Under the pieces are notes generated by a model. The model saw only the letters and a list, made by a program, of their open reading frames with translations. It was not told the DNA's origin and searched no databases. A stretch of 64,000 nucleotides of DNA from JACPPO01 sp965262505 (GTDB lineage Bacteria > Acidobacteriota > Vicinamibacteria > Vicinamibacterales > UBA2999). Location: positions 3,906,001-3,970,000 of the forward strand of contig CBDHFM010000030.1 in NCBI GenBank assembly GCA_965262505.1, given 5' to 3'. Positions within the stretch are counted from its first letter, which is position 1; the number at the start of each line of letters is the position of its first letter. The translations under genes were made by a program, and so were the position numbers. Below are positions 32,497-42,387 of this stretch, in pieces.

Positions 32497-34518
32497 TCAG
32501 GAAGCCAGCGCCGGCCGCGCGGGGTTTTTCGTCACCTGATAGAGACCGAGCGCCGCCGCGATCGTGAATCCAATCGCGTCGGTGGCCGGGAAGGCCACAG
32601 CGAGCAGACCGGCGGCGGCCACGGCTACCACGCGCTCCACGCGGCCGACCGGGGCCCACAGATATCCGATCATGGCCGCCCCCCAGAGGCCGATCGCCAG
32701 CAGCGTCTTACCGATCACGTACGCCGAATCGAGCCACGGTCCGAGGAGCATCAGCGACGGGTCGTAGACGGCCATGTAGGGGATGACAAAGCCGGCAATC
32801 GCAATCTGCGTCGCCTTGAATCCGATCTTCATGTACGACTCCTTGGCGATCGAGGAGGCGGCCAGCGCCGCCAGCGCGACAGGCGGCGTGAGGTCGGCCA
32901 TGATCCCGAAGTAGAAGACGAACATGTGCGAGACGACGAGTGGCACGCCGAGCTGCAGCAGCGCCGGCGCGGCGATGGCGCTCGTGATGATGTAGTTCGG
33001 AATCGTGGGGATGCCCATGCCGAGCACCAGGCACACCAGCATCGTCAGCACCAGCGACAGGAAGAGGCTCGTGTTGCCGACCTGAAGAATAAAGCCGGCA
33101 AAGGTGCTGGCGGCGCCGGTCAACGTCAGCACGCCGATCACCACGCCGACGATCGCGCACGCCAGACCGACCGGGAGCGCCTGCGTCGCCCCGTCGATGA
33201 GGCCGGCCCGCATGATCTGCAGCGTCGTCCGGCCGCCCCGAACGAAGAAGTTGATCGCCACGAGCGCGGCGATCACGGCCAGAACCGGCGTGATCCCCCA
33301 CAGCGTGAAGCTCGAGGCCCCCAGGCCGAGCGCGATCCAGAAGAACATCCGGAACGCCTGCGGACCGATCGAGGCCGAGATGCTGGCGCCAAGAATCAGC
33401 AGCGCCGTCAGGGCCAGGCCGGTCATCCCGGCGAACATCGGCGTGAAACCGTTGAACAGCATGAAGACGAGGCCGGCCAGCGGCACGAGGAGGTACCACT
33501 GCCGTTGGACGGCCTCCCACGCGTTGGGACACTGGTCCTTCGGAATGCCCATGAGTTCCGCGCGTCCTGCTTCGAGGTGCACCATCCAGAATGCCGTCGT
33601 GTAGTAGAGCAGTGCGGGAACGATGGCCGCCTTGCACACCTCGAGATAGGGGATGTTGAGCGTTTCCGCCATGATGAAGGCGACGGCGCCCATGACGGGC
33701 GGCATGATCTGCCCGCCCATGCTCGCCGTCGTCTCCACGGCTCCGGCAAATACGGGCGAGTACCCGAACCGCTTCATCAACGGAATCGTGAACGACCCTA
33801 CCGTCAGCACGTTGGCCACACCCGACCCGCTGATCATGCCCATGAATCCCGACGAGATGACCGAGACCTTCGCGGGGCCGCCCTTCGCGTGCCCGACCGT
33901 GCCCAGTGCCACGTCGTTGAACAGGCGCATCATTCCGCTGTGCTCGAGAAAGCTGCCGAACAGAATAAACAGAAAGATGTAGGTGGCGGAGACCAGCGTG
34001 GGAATGCCGTAGATGCCGCCGGTGGCGAGGTAGAGCTGAGCCACGACCTGGTCGTAGCCGAACGGCCGATGCGCGAGGGCCCCGGGAAGGTACTCGCCAA
34101 ACAGGCCGTACGCGAGGAACACGCCGGCCACGATCGGGAGCGCCACTCCAACGACCCGCCGAGCGGCCTCGAAGATGAGACCGACGACGACGGTGCCGAC
34201 GATGAGATCGGTGACGATGGGCTGCCCCGCCCGCTGAATCAGCTCGGCCTCGAAGCCCCAGTGGTAGAAGCCGAGGGCGAACGCGCCGAGCGCCAGCATC
34301 CAGTCGTACCAGGGAATCGTGTGCGGGTGGCTCCGGCGCGCCGGCGGATACAGGAGATACGCGAGCAGCAGCAGAAACGCGACGTGCAGCGATCGGGTGA
34401 CCTGGCTGGAGAGGGGGCTGAACGCCGCGATCGTCAGCTGGAAGGTGGAAAAGGCGAGCGCCGCGGTCATCATTGCCAGCCGACTGGCGCCGGCGAGCTG
34501 ACGCGCCCCGTCCGTCAC
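32497..34518 (-). CDS. TRAP transporter fused permease (DctQ-DctM type)
   Basis: 673 residues from GTG 34518, overlapping the stop of the TAXI gene by 4 bases. About sixteen to eighteen hydrophobic helices. The N-terminal helices stand for the small DctQ subunit; the rest is the large DctM permease with family motifs FLFILFGSFLEHSGMM, AKVSVISSGFMGMISGSGVANVLTVGSFTIPLMKRFGYSP, ETTASMGGQIMPPVMGAVAFIMAE, CLVLGMGIPTIPNYIITSAIAAPALLQLGV and HMFVFYFGIMADLTPPVALAALAASSIA. With the TAXI protein upstream it forms a cation-coupled uptake system. It is the last gene of the minus-strand unit 36625-32497. Confidence 0.9.
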   Translation of the reverse strand: MTDGARQLAGASRLAMMTAALAFSTFQLTIAAFSPLSSQVTRSLHVAFLLLLAYLLYPPARRSHPHTIPWYDWMLALGAFALGFYHWGFEAELIQRAGQPIVTDLIVGTVVVGLIFEAARRVVGVALPIVAGVFLAYGLFGEYLPGALAHRPFGYDQVVAQLYLATGGIYGIPTLVSATYIFLFILFGSFLEHSGMMRLFNDVALGTVGHAKGGPAKVSVISSGFMGMISGSGVANVLTVGSFTIPLMKRFGYSPVFAGAVETTASMGGQIMPPVMGAVAFIMAETLNIPYLEVCKAAIVPALLYYTTAFWMVHLEAGRAELMGIPKDQCPNAWEAVQRQWYLLVPLAGLVFMLFNGFTPMFAGMTGLALTALLILGASISASIGPQAFRMFFWIALGLGASSFTLWGITPVLAVIAALVAINFFVRGGRTTLQIMRAGLIDGATQALPVGLACAIVGVVIGVLTLTGAASTFAGFILQVGNTSLFLSLVLTMLVCLVLGMGIPTIPNYIITSAIAAPALLQLGVPLVVSHMFVFYFGIMADLTPPVALAALAASSIAKESYMKIGFKATQIAIAGFVIPYMAVYDPSLMLLGPWLDSAYVIGKTLLAIGLWGAAMIGYLWAPVGRVERVVAVAAAGLLAVAFPATDAIGFTIAAALGLYQVTKNPARPALAS

Positions 34519-35465
34519 TCGAGCAGGCCGACTTCTCTGTAGTAGGCGGCGGCCCCGGGATGGAGCGGTACGGCGAGGTTGCTCACGGCGTCCTCGAGGG
34601 AGATCTGGCTCGCCGCGGCGTGCGCGGCGGCGAGCTCGTCGACATGCTCGAACAGCGCCTTCGTCATCCGGTAGACGACGTCCTCGGGCACGTTGTCGTG
34701 CGTGACGAGCACGTTGCGGATGGACGCCGTCTCCACCGCTGCGGGCTGTCCGTCGTACGTGCCAGCCGGGATCATGGCTGGCACGTACACCGGGCGGCCG
34801 ACGTTCCGCACGACATCGGCGGGAATGGGAATGACGACGATGGGAACACTCGCGGCGAGATCGCGGAGCGACGCCACGCCGAGCCCGGCGGACTGGAGCG
34901 TGATATCAAGCTGCCGGTTCTTGATGAGTTCCACCGACTCACTGAACGACAAGTACTCGACCTTCGAGAAGTCTGAATACGAGAGGCCACCCGCCCTCAC
35001 GATCGCGCGCGCGTTCAGCTCCGTGCCAGAGCCCGGCGCGCCGACGGAGATGCGCTTGCCTCTCAGATCGGCGAGCGTCCGCACGCCTGAATCGGCGCTG
35101 GCGACGATCTGGACGTAATTGGGGTAGATCGTCGCGACAGCACGGATCTTTCCGAGCGGCGTCGTGAATCCCGCGTCGACGTTTCCCTCCCAGGCGTCGG
35201 CCAGGACGTCCCCGAGGGTGAACGCGAGCTCGCCACGTTCCGCTTCCAGCAAGCGCAGGTTCTCTGCTGAGGCAGCTGTTGCCTGTACCGAGAGGTTCGC
35301 TTCGGGAATTGCCGTGCGGAATAGTTGCGACAGCGCGACGCCGAGCGGATAGTAGACGCCGCTCGTGTTGCCGGTCAGGATCGTAACGAACGTCCGCGGT
35401 TCGCTGCTGCCGCACCCCGTGCACAGGGCGGCAGCCGCCGTCACGGCAATCAGCAGTCTTTTCAC
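34515..35465 (-). CDS. TAXI-family TRAP solute-binding lipoprotein
   Basis: 316 residues from GTG 35465 (tggag close upstream); the open frame continues to 36092 but that overlaps the NeuB gene and is not coding. The leader ends ALCTGCGSS, a lipobox, so a lipoprotein. TAXI features: FVTILTGNTSGVYYPLGVALSQLF, SVQATAASAENLRLLEAERGELAFTLGDVLADAW, AVATIYPNYVQIVASADSGVRTLADLRGKRISVGAPGSGTELNARAI, and VVIPIPADVVRNVGRPVYVPAMIPAGTYDGQ. It ends in a 4-base overlap with the fused permease start. It supplies the ligand for that permease. TAXI ligands include glutamate-like acids; the ligand here is unknown. Confidence 0.85.
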   Translation of the reverse strand: MKRLLIAVTAAAALCTGCGSSEPRTFVTILTGNTSGVYYPLGVALSQLFRTAIPEANLSVQATAASAENLRLLEAERGELAFTLGDVLADAWEGNVDAGFTTPLGKIRAVATIYPNYVQIVASADSGVRTLADLRGKRISVGAPGSGTELNARAIVRAGGLSYSDFSKVEYLSFSESVELIKNRQLDITLQSAGLGVASLRDLAASVPIVVIPIPADVVRNVGRPVYVPAMIPAGTYDGQPAAVETASIRNVLVTHDNVPEDVVYRMTKALFEHVDELAAAHAAASQISLEDAVSNLAVPLHPGAAAYYREVGLLE

Positions 35466-35515
35466 TCCAGGCCTCCAGCTGACGGCTATCGCGCCCACGC
35501 AGCCTCCCGACCGCG

Positions 35516-36625
35516 TCAGACGCCCGTGGCGGGTTTGCCGTCCCTCTTCGTGCGGCCGGCCGCCGTCGCTGTTGGTCGTGCGAGCAGATCGAGCGTGATG
35601 GAGTCGTCCGAGCGCAGCCCACGCACGAGCGCCTGCCCCAGGATCTGATCCAGGTAGTACGGCGGCAAACCATCGCTGGGACTCTTGACCGCGACGTCGG
35701 CGGCAGTCAGCACGTGGCCCGCAGGGAGGTCGTGCGCCGCCACCAGCTTTTTCTCCATTTTCAGCAGGGGGCCGGCCTCGCTCGCGTAAACCTTCTTTCG
35801 GCCGTCGCCGAGCGCCGCCTGCACGCGGCGGAGGTCGCGGACCATCTTCTTCATGCCCACCGGCTCGAGGGAGAAGCTGTGGTCGGTGCCTTTCATCGAG
35901 CGACTGAGCGTGAAGTGTTTCTCGATGACCCGCGCGCCCAGCATGTAGGCGGCCAGCGGCATGGCGATCCCGTTGTCGTGTCCCGAATAGCCGACGACCA
36001 CGTCGGGGAACCGCTCGCGGTACGTCGTGATGACCCGTAAGTCGAGCTCGGAGAACTCGACCGGGTAGCCGGCCGTGCACTGCAGGATGCACAGCTGTGG
36101 GTTGATCGGCATGACCACGTCGCAGGCCCGCTGCACGTCCTCCAGTGTCCCGCCACCGGTGCTCACAATCATCGGCTTGCCGATCCGGGCGACGTACGTG
36201 AGGAGCGGGACGTTCTTCAAATCGCCGGAAGAGATCTTGTACGCCGGGCTATTCAACTCGGCCAGGAAATCCGCGCTCGCGAAGTCGAACGCGGTGGCGA
36301 AGAAGGTGACCTTCAGCCGCGCGGCTTCGGCCAGCAGTTCTTCGTACTCGGCCTTGCCGAACTCGAGCGCCTCGCGGTGTTCGCCGTACGTCGCGCCGAA
36401 GCTGTTCTCGTTGTCGTACGGCTTGTCGAACATCTCCCGCGTGAACAGCGATCGATTGTCGCGTTTCTGCAGCTTGACCGCCGATGCGCCGCTCTCGGCC
36501 GCCGCGCGGAAGATGTCCTTGGCGGTCTTCAGGTTGCCCTGGTGGTTGTGTCCGATCTCCGCTATGACGTACGGCGCGCTGTCGTCGCTGATGACGCGAT
36601 CCGCGATGGTGAGCTGCCGGGTCAT
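35516..36625 (-). CDS. N-acetylneuraminate synthase family (NeuB/SpsE-like) with SAF domain
   Basis: 369 residues from ATG 36625 (aaaaggagag upstream; an earlier ATG is in the ribosome-site region). Catalytic domain: YVIAEIGHNHQGNLKTAKDIFRAAAESGASAVKLQKRDN, FFATAFDFASADFL, AYKISSGDLKNVPLLTYVARIGKPMIVSTGG, CILQCTAGYPVEFSELDLRVI, VGYSGHDNGIAMPLAAYMLGARVIEKHFTLSRSMKGTDHSFSLEP, all matching PEP-dependent sialic-acid-type synthases. The last about 65 residues form an antifreeze-like SAF domain (AAHDLPAGHVLTAADVAVKSP). It would condense PEP with a hexosamine-type sugar. No CMP-transferase or epimerase gene is next to it; instead TAXI and TRAP genes follow within 50 bases. Confidence 0.85.
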   Translation of the reverse strand: MTRQLTIADRVISDDSAPYVIAEIGHNHQGNLKTAKDIFRAAAESGASAVKLQKRDNRSLFTREMFDKPYDNENSFGATYGEHREALEFGKAEYEELLAEAARLKVTFFATAFDFASADFLAELNSPAYKISSGDLKNVPLLTYVARIGKPMIVSTGGGTLEDVQRACDVVMPINPQLCILQCTAGYPVEFSELDLRVITTYRERFPDVVVGYSGHDNGIAMPLAAYMLGARVIEKHFTLSRSMKGTDHSFSLEPVGMKKMVRDLRRVQAALGDGRKKVYASEAGPLLKMEKKLVAAHDLPAGHVLTAADVAVKSPSDGLPPYYLDQILGQALVRGLRSDDSITLDLLARPTATAAGRTKRDGKPATGV

Positions 36626-36660
36626 CGGCTCTCCTTTTCCCACGTGAGCATTAAACGACG

Positions 36661-36680
36661 GCCGGGCGTGGCCGCCCGGC
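36661..36680 (-). terminator. GC-rich hairpin between DUF6152 and NeuB genes
   Basis: GCCGGGCG and CGCCCGGC form a perfect 8-bp stem around a 4-base loop. On the minus strand only a weak T-run (gtcgttta) follows. It could be a weak terminator after the DUF6152 gene or a leader structure before NeuB, whose start is 36 bases away. The rest of 36626-36868 has nothing I can identify. Confidence 0.35.
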
Positions 36681-36868
36681 GCCGCGTCAATTCTAATCTG
36701 TCTATGCGTTGTCCCGCTCCGAGTGTGCGGGTCTGGCCGTCCAGGCGCCCGCGGCCGGCGCGGTGGTGTCTGGTGGGCGGGGCGGACGTGACGAAACGAG
36801 CGACGGGGGTAAGACGGGCCAAGGGGTAAGGGAGAGCGAAATCCCCGTTGCCCCTGGATTCCTACCGC

Positions 36869-37267
36869 CTAGAGATCGTCGGGGACCTCTCCCCTCCCGC
36901 CGTCCCAGTCTTTCACCACGCCATCCGGACCCTTCAGGAACCCGAGCAGACACCCGTTCGAGCCATCCCTGAGTTTGTGGCACCGCGCCGTGATGGTGTC
37001 GCCAACCTTCATGTAATCGCGGTCGACGCCAATCCGTTCGAGCCCTCCGCGACCGGTGGCTTCGAGCGCCCAGAATTGCGGCTCACCACCGCTGGGGTCC
37101 GCGACTTCAATGTAGACCCAGGAATGCGGGACCACGTAATGGAGTTCCGTGACTACACCCTGGATATCCGTGAACGTGTCCTCGTAGTTGCCGTGGGAAT
37201 GGTGTGCCCACGTTGGTAACACGAAGGCCACCGCGCAAATCACCGCCAGAGTCAATCTCACCCGCAT
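36869..37267 (-). CDS. DUF6152-like exported protein
   Basis: 132 residues from ATG 37267 (agaggaggg upstream; the frame extends to 37336 without a good start). The signal peptide ends PTWA, so the mature protein begins HHSHGNYED. Core: IQGVVTELHYVVPHSWVYIEV, FWALEATGRGGLERIGVD, MKVGDTITARCHKLRDGSNGCLLGFLK. The pair of Cys (about 100 and 110) is not found in the other copies and may form a disulfide. It follows the c-type cytochrome gene on the same strand by 47 bases, so it is probably in the cytochrome transcript. HH start and PH motif are conserved. Confidence 0.75.
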   Translation of the reverse strand: MRVRLTLAVICAVAFVLPTWAHHSHGNYEDTFTDIQGVVTELHYVVPHSWVYIEVADPSGGEPQFWALEATGRGGLERIGVDRDYMKVGDTITARCHKLRDGSNGCLLGFLKGPDGVVKDWDGGRGEVPDDL

Positions 37268-37314
37268 ACACCCTCCTCTTACCAGTTCAGAACACAACGA
37301 AAACGATCTCAGGA

Positions 37315-38271
37315 TCAGCCGGCCGGTACCACGCACCGGTCTCCTCCGATTCCTCCCTCAGTGCCGCCGGAGTCGCGATACACCCGGTGGCAGGAGTCAC
37401 ATGCCTCGTTCAGTCTATCGCTGATGTCGACAAAAGCCTCGACATCCCTCGCCCTCGATGCCTCATGCGCCAATTGGCCGACGGCCACGAGGTCCGCGAC
37501 CGCCTGCTTCCAATCGGCCTGATCCACGGGAGCGAATTTGCCGTTCTGGCACCTGCGCCCTGGCGTCAAGAGCAGGGGCGCCGTCTCGGTGAGCGCAATC
37601 GTTGCCTGATCGACAGCCAGCCAGCCGGGATAGATCGTGGATCCCCACTGCGGATAGTCGAAGGGTTGCGCCACCTCTATTCGTGGCTGCTCGCCGGGAT
37701 CCTTGAGCTGCAGGTTGAAGATGATATTCGCGTTGGGGAACGCGAGGCCCCTCATCAGCTCGGCAAGGTTTCCCTCCGGCGGCGGGAGCGACCCGGCCGC
37801 GGTGACTGCGGGCGCGGCGGCCGCTTCCGTGACGGGGAACGCGACCTGTGCCAGGTCCGTGTCACGCAACTCGGCCTGCCCGGCGGGGAACTCGCCGGCC
37901 TGGAGAATATACGCCGCGAGGTCGATCGACTGCTCCCGGGAAAGACTTCCGGGTGTGCTGAAAGGCATCGTCAGTTCAATCTTGTCGACGAGGGTCGCGA
38001 GGGGACGCGCGCTATAGTTCGACAGGAACACGTCTCCCACCATCGGCGGTCCGATGGTGCCTTCCATTTCATCGCCGTGACATGACGCGCATTCAGCCTG
38101 GTACAGCTCCTGGCCGCGCGTCGCCTGCTCGGCCGAGTAGACACCCGCCGTGAGGGGCCGCAGTTGCCGGGCGTCGCCGGCAGTCGAGGACACGGCGACA
38201 ATGACAAAGGCGCAGCACGCGATACCGAGCGCGTACCGAGTCGCCGACGGGCCCCATGGAACGATGCGCAT
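37315..38271 (-). CDS. Exported c-type cytochrome with two haem sites
   Basis: 318 residues with a leader (MRIVPWGPSATRYALGIACCAFVIVAVSSTAG). The N-terminal haem site is CASCH at about residues 61-65 in a class I cytochrome c context (GQELYQAECASCHGDEMEG, MPFSTPGSLSREQSIDLAAYIL, whose Met may be the sixth ligand). A second site CDSCH at about 291-295 sits in a short C-terminal helix (LNEACDSCHRVYRD), resembling cytochrome c-prime ends. The middle has a Pro/Ala-rich linker. It is likely an electron carrier in the periplasm for an oxidation pathway; no partner dehydrogenase is adjacent on the same strand. Confidence 0.8.
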   Translation of the reverse strand: MRIVPWGPSATRYALGIACCAFVIVAVSSTAGDARQLRPLTAGVYSAEQATRGQELYQAECASCHGDEMEGTIGPPMVGDVFLSNYSARPLATLVDKIELTMPFSTPGSLSREQSIDLAAYILQAGEFPAGQAELRDTDLAQVAFPVTEAAAAPAVTAAGSLPPPEGNLAELMRGLAFPNANIIFNLQLKDPGEQPRIEVAQPFDYPQWGSTIYPGWLAVDQATIALTETAPLLLTPGRRCQNGKFAPVDQADWKQAVADLVAVGQLAHEASRARDVEAFVDISDRLNEACDSCHRVYRDSGGTEGGIGGDRCVVPAG

Positions 38272-38491
38272 GTTGAGGTCTCCCAGCCTGCTCAGGTCGT
38301 CCGAGTGTACCTTCCTCTGGCCGGCACGAGCAAGATTCTATAACAAACACGGATGATTTCCGGCGGCTCGGCAGGGTCTAGCGCGCCGGGTCTCCCTGCC
38401 CCAGCGGATATCTCCGGCGGCAGCGGCACTAGAATTGCGGTCGGAGGCCTGCTGTGATGAGCACGCAGCCAGTAAGGACGGTCCGCTAAAG

Positions 38492-39547
38492 ATGGTTCAT
38501 CGGATTGCCGTGATTCCCGGCGACGGAATCGGCAGGGAAGTGGTTCCCGAAGGCATGCGCGTGCTCGAGTCTGCCGGGCGTCGATTCGGCTTCGATCTCG
38601 AGTGGACCTTGTTCGACTGGAGCTGCGAGGTCTACACCAGGACCGGCCGCATGATGCCGGAAGACGGACTCGAGCAGCTGCGCCGGTTCGACGCCGTCTA
38701 TCTCGGCGCGGTCGGCTTTCCAGGCGTGCCGGATCACGTGTCGCTGTGGGGGCTCTTGATTCCGATCCGCCGCGGCTTTCGGCAGTACATCGCCCGTAGA
38801 CCGGTGCGGCTGCTCGACGGCGTGCGGTCGCCGCTGGCCGGGCGCGGCCCAGGCGATATCGACATGGTGATCGTGCGCGAGAACAACGAAGGCGAGTATT
38901 CCGAGATCGGCGGCCGGCTCTACTCCGGTACGGCCGAGGAGTTGGCGGTCCAGACGGCGATGTTCACGCGAAGCGGCTGCGATCGAGTGATGCGCTACGC
39001 CTTCGAGCTCGCCATGACACGTCCGAAACGCCATGTCACGTCAGCCACCAAGTCCAACGGCATCATCCACAGCATGCCCTATTGGGACGAGCGCTTCGCG
39101 GCGATGGCCGAACAGTACCCCGACGTGCGCACGGCCGAGTATCACATCGACATTCTCACCGCGCACTTCGTCCAGCATCCAGACTGGTTCGACGTCGTCG
39201 TCGGCTCGAATCTCTTCGGCGACATCCTCTCCGACCTTGGCCCCGCGATCGCCGGCTCGATCGGGATCGCGCCCGGCGCCAATATCAATCCAGAGAAGGA
39301 GTATCCGTCGATGTTCGAGCCGGTGCATGGGTCCGCGCCGGACATCGCGGGGAAGGCTCTTGCCAATCCGATCGCGCAGATTTGGACCGGCGCCATGATG
39401 CTCGATCATCTCGGCCATGAAGACGCGGGCCGTGCCGTGGTCGGCGCGATCGAGCAGGTCGTGCAGGACGGCAAGGTGTTGACGCGGGATCTCGGCGGCA
39501 CCTCCTCGACCAGTGATGTCGGGAACGCGATCGCCGGGCTGATCTAA
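38492..39547 (+). CDS. Tartrate/D-malate-type beta-decarboxylating dehydrogenase
   Basis: 351 residues from ATG 38492; the upstream frame to 38435 lacks a ribosome site. It belongs to the isocitrate/isopropylmalate dehydrogenase family: HRIAVIPGDGIGREVVPEGMRVL, GAVGFPGVPDHVSLWGLLIPIRRGFRQYIARRPVRLL, IDMVIVRENNEGEYSEIGG, HVTSATKSNGIIHSM, FDVVVGSNLFGDILSDLGPAIAGSIGIAPGANINPEKEYPSMFEPVHGSAPDIAGK. SLWGLLIPIRR with E-N-N-E-G-E-Y is the tartrate/D-malate subgroup pattern. The enzyme oxidises and decarboxylates a 2-hydroxy acid with NAD+ and a divalent metal. This fits the carboxylic-acid theme of the window. It is followed 15 bases later by a TonB gene missing its start. Confidence 0.85.
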   Translation: MVHRIAVIPGDGIGREVVPEGMRVLESAGRRFGFDLEWTLFDWSCEVYTRTGRMMPEDGLEQLRRFDAVYLGAVGFPGVPDHVSLWGLLIPIRRGFRQYIARRPVRLLDGVRSPLAGRGPGDIDMVIVRENNEGEYSEIGGRLYSGTAEELAVQTAMFTRSGCDRVMRYAFELAMTRPKRHVTSATKSNGIIHSMPYWDERFAAMAEQYPDVRTAEYHIDILTAHFVQHPDWFDVVVGSNLFGDILSDLGPAIAGSIGIAPGANINPEKEYPSMFEPVHGSAPDIAGKALANPIAQIWTGAMMLDHLGHEDAGRAVVGAIEQVVQDGKVLTRDLGGTSSTSDVGNAIAGLI

Positions 39548-39562
39548 CGCCACAGCGCGGGG

Positions 39563-42298
39563 ATGCCGGCCATCCGCCTCCCGGCTCCGCACGCCGGAAA
39601 CCTCGCTGTCTCCTCGTCGACCCTCGGTTCGAATATCACCACGGGACAGATGGAAGAGCTGCCCATCAACGGCCGGAACTGGCAGGACCTCGCGATGCTG
39701 GCCGTGGGCAACAAGGTCAACGAAGTGGGGACCCGCGAGATTGCCGCTGAGGGCACCGGGAACTATCAGGTCAACGTCGACGGCCAGCAGGTCACCTACA
39801 TGGGCGGCGGGCTCGGCAACGTCCAGACCCGCTTCAGCCGGGACGCGATCGCGGAGTTCGAGTACGTCTCGAACCGGTTCGACGCCAGCCAGGGTCGTTC
39901 GTCGGGCATCCAGATCAACGCCGTGACCAAGAGCGGCACGAACGCGTATCTGGGCACCTTCGGCGGGTACTTCCGGCACGACAGCCTCAACGCCGCGGAC
40001 AACATCGCCAAGAATCCGGACGGATCGGCAAGGACGCTGCCGTTTGGGAACGAGCAGATCAGCGTGACGCACGGCGGCCCGCTCGTCCAAGACCGGCTCC
40101 ATTACTTCGCCAACTACGAGTTCGAGCACCAGAAGTGGAGCACGGTGTTCATGACGCCGTACCCGGAGTTCAACCTGACGTTTACCGAGCCGCGCTACGA
40201 GTACAAAGTGGGCGTGCGGATCGACTATCAGATCACGCCCAACTCCCGCATCGCCGCGAACACTAACTTCTGGCAGAACGACCAGCAGCTCGATCAGGGA
40301 TTCGAAGGCAGCTCGACACGCCACCCGTCCTTCGCCGTGGCGACCCTCCGTGACAGCGAACAGTTCCAGGGCACGCTGACGAATGTCATCGGCAACCGTG
40401 CCGTGAACACGTTCAGGGCCGGGTGGGTGCACCTGGCCAACCATGAGCAGTCCAAGGTGCCGTGGGGACCCTCGGAGGGCATTCCTGGCGCGGCCGGAGT
40501 GGGGCAGGGCCATCCGGGCTGCGCGACCTCCGGCATCTGCCTGGGGGCCCCGAGGATTCGGATGCGGGGCTTCCAATTCGGGCCGCCCGGAAGTGTCCAG
40601 CAGGACATCCGCCAGGGGAACATCTCGATGCGGAACGACTTCGCGATCTCGTACGAGGCGTCGGGCCGCCACGACCTGAAGGTCGGCGGGGACTACATCA
40701 ACAACCACTTCGAGTTGCTGATCTGCCGCGATTGCGTGGGGATCTATGACTTGCGGAGCGGCCGGCCCCCGGCCAATCTCGAGGAGCTGTTCCCGGTCTG
40801 GAACGACCCGGACACGTGGAATGTCGACGCGCTCCTCCCCAATGCCCGGTCATACACACTGGGGATCGGGGATATGGACTTTGCGGTCACCCGGCATCAG
40901 CTGGCCAGCTGGGTCCAGGACGACTGGCAGATCGGCGACAACTTCACGCTGAACCTCGGGTTGCGCTACGACATCACCCTCAACGGCACTGGCGAGAACT
41001 TCGACTTCGAGCCGTGGGTGAAGAAAGGCCGTCCCTACGATACGAACGACTACGCCCCGCGTCTCGGCTTTGCGTACTCGCTCGACGACAATACCGTGCT
41101 TCGTGGCGGCTTTGGCAAGTACTTCGCCTGGGTCACCGACCAGTCGGCACACGGCACGGTGTCGTGGGTCAACATCATCGGCGTGGTGCTGTTGCCGGAC
41201 GGCCGGGACGACTTCCTGTCCAACCCGTTCAACGGGCCGCAGCCGACCTTCGCCGACGTCAAAGCGAACACCTGCTGGGAGCAGAAAAATACAGGGCAGG
41301 AACAAGCACCTGGCGGCATCCGGCGGTTCATCGGCAACAACCTGGCGAGCCCGGCCGCGCAGGACCCGTACTCCTACCAGGGCTCAATCGGCATCCAGCG
41401 GCAGCTGGGCAACACCATGGCGTTCGAGGCCGACTACGTCTACTGGAAGCGCTACTACAACATCTTCAGCCCGGAGCTCAACCAGGCGTGGGACAACGAA
41501 ACAGGCGAGCCGTATTCCAGTAGGGACATCGCCAAGCTGCCGTTTCCCGAGTGGGGCGAAGTCGACATGCGCCAGAATAGTCTTGGCGATGACGCGTATA
41601 ACCACACCATTCAGGCGGGCTTCACCAAGCGCCTCAGCAACAACTGGCAGGCGTCGGCGACCTACTCGATGACGCTCGACTACCGGAAGGACTACCAGCC
41701 GGTACCGCCCCAGATCAGCCCGGAGACGACGTATCTGTACGATCTCTATCCGCAGATGCGGGGTTGCACGGATCCTATTTCGTGGAACGACGACTTCACG
41801 GAATGGAACTGCCACACGCCGATCAACTTCAATAACTTCGGACAGGACCTCCTCTTCGCCGAGCAGTACTATAGGACCAACCACCAGGTACACCGGTTCG
41901 TCTTCAATGGCATCTACAATCTCCCGGGGGATGTCTTGCTGAGCGGGCTCTACTTCTACGGCGACAACGGGTTCGAGACGACCGAGTCCGGCGTGAACCT
42001 CTTTGACACGGAAAACGACGATATCGCCGATCGCGTCCGCCTGGACGGCTCGGTGATCCCGCGCAGGAACTTCGACAAGAAAGATCTGCACAGGGTGGAT
42101 CTGCGGCTCTCGAAGCGGATCCAGATCGGCAACACCTCCATCGAGCCGATGGTGGACATCTTCAACCTGTTCAACCGGGTCAACTTCACCGACTGGGTGA
42201 TCGACGAACAGAGTTCGTTGTTCGGGCAGCCGGACGCAGCCGATGGGATCGCCTATCAGCCGCGCGTCATCCAGATCGGCTTCAAGGCGCGGTTCTAG
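39563..42298 (+). pseudogene. TonB-dependent receptor lacking its N-terminus
   Basis: The open frame starts at ATG 39563, just after a stop in the same frame at 39545, but the protein begins inside the plug domain: STLGSNITTGQMEELPINGRNWQDLAMLA, then YQVNVDGQQVTYMGGG, FDASQGRSSGIQINAVTKSGTNAYLGTF. There is no signal peptide and no carboxypeptidase-regulatory-like domain, so about 150-200 residues are missing. The barrel is complete and ends with a terminal Phe (IQIGFKARF), so the 3' part is intact. A strong hairpin terminator follows at 42339. The junction with the dehydrogenase gene (39547) looks like a deletion or recombination breakpoint. Without an export signal the product cannot reach the outer membrane. 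Confidence 0.8.
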
Positions 42299-42338
42299 AG
42301 GTCGATCCGGTAGTTCGATTCACTCGCCTTACACACAC

Positions 42339-42378
42339 CGGGCCGGGCAGGATGCGATCCTGTCCGGCCCGGCCTTTT
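42339..42378 (+). terminator. Rho-independent terminator after the TonB gene
   Basis: Arms ccgggccgggcaggat and atcctgtccggcccgg pair over about 15 bp around a gcg loop, followed by cctttt. It lies 41 bases after the TonB stop and directly before the cupin gene at 42388. Confidence 0.75.
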
Positions 42379-42387
42379 AGGTGACCT

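Noticed and set aside
32491..34542. 683-residue plus-strand open frame opposite the TRAP permease
   Set aside because: Highly charged, His/Arg/Asp-rich low-complexity product with no start site; the minus strand encodes a clear membrane transporter.
35466..36092. Long N-terminal extension of the TAXI gene
   Set aside because: It overlaps the NeuB gene in another frame; a lipoprotein leader begins at 35465 with its own start codon.
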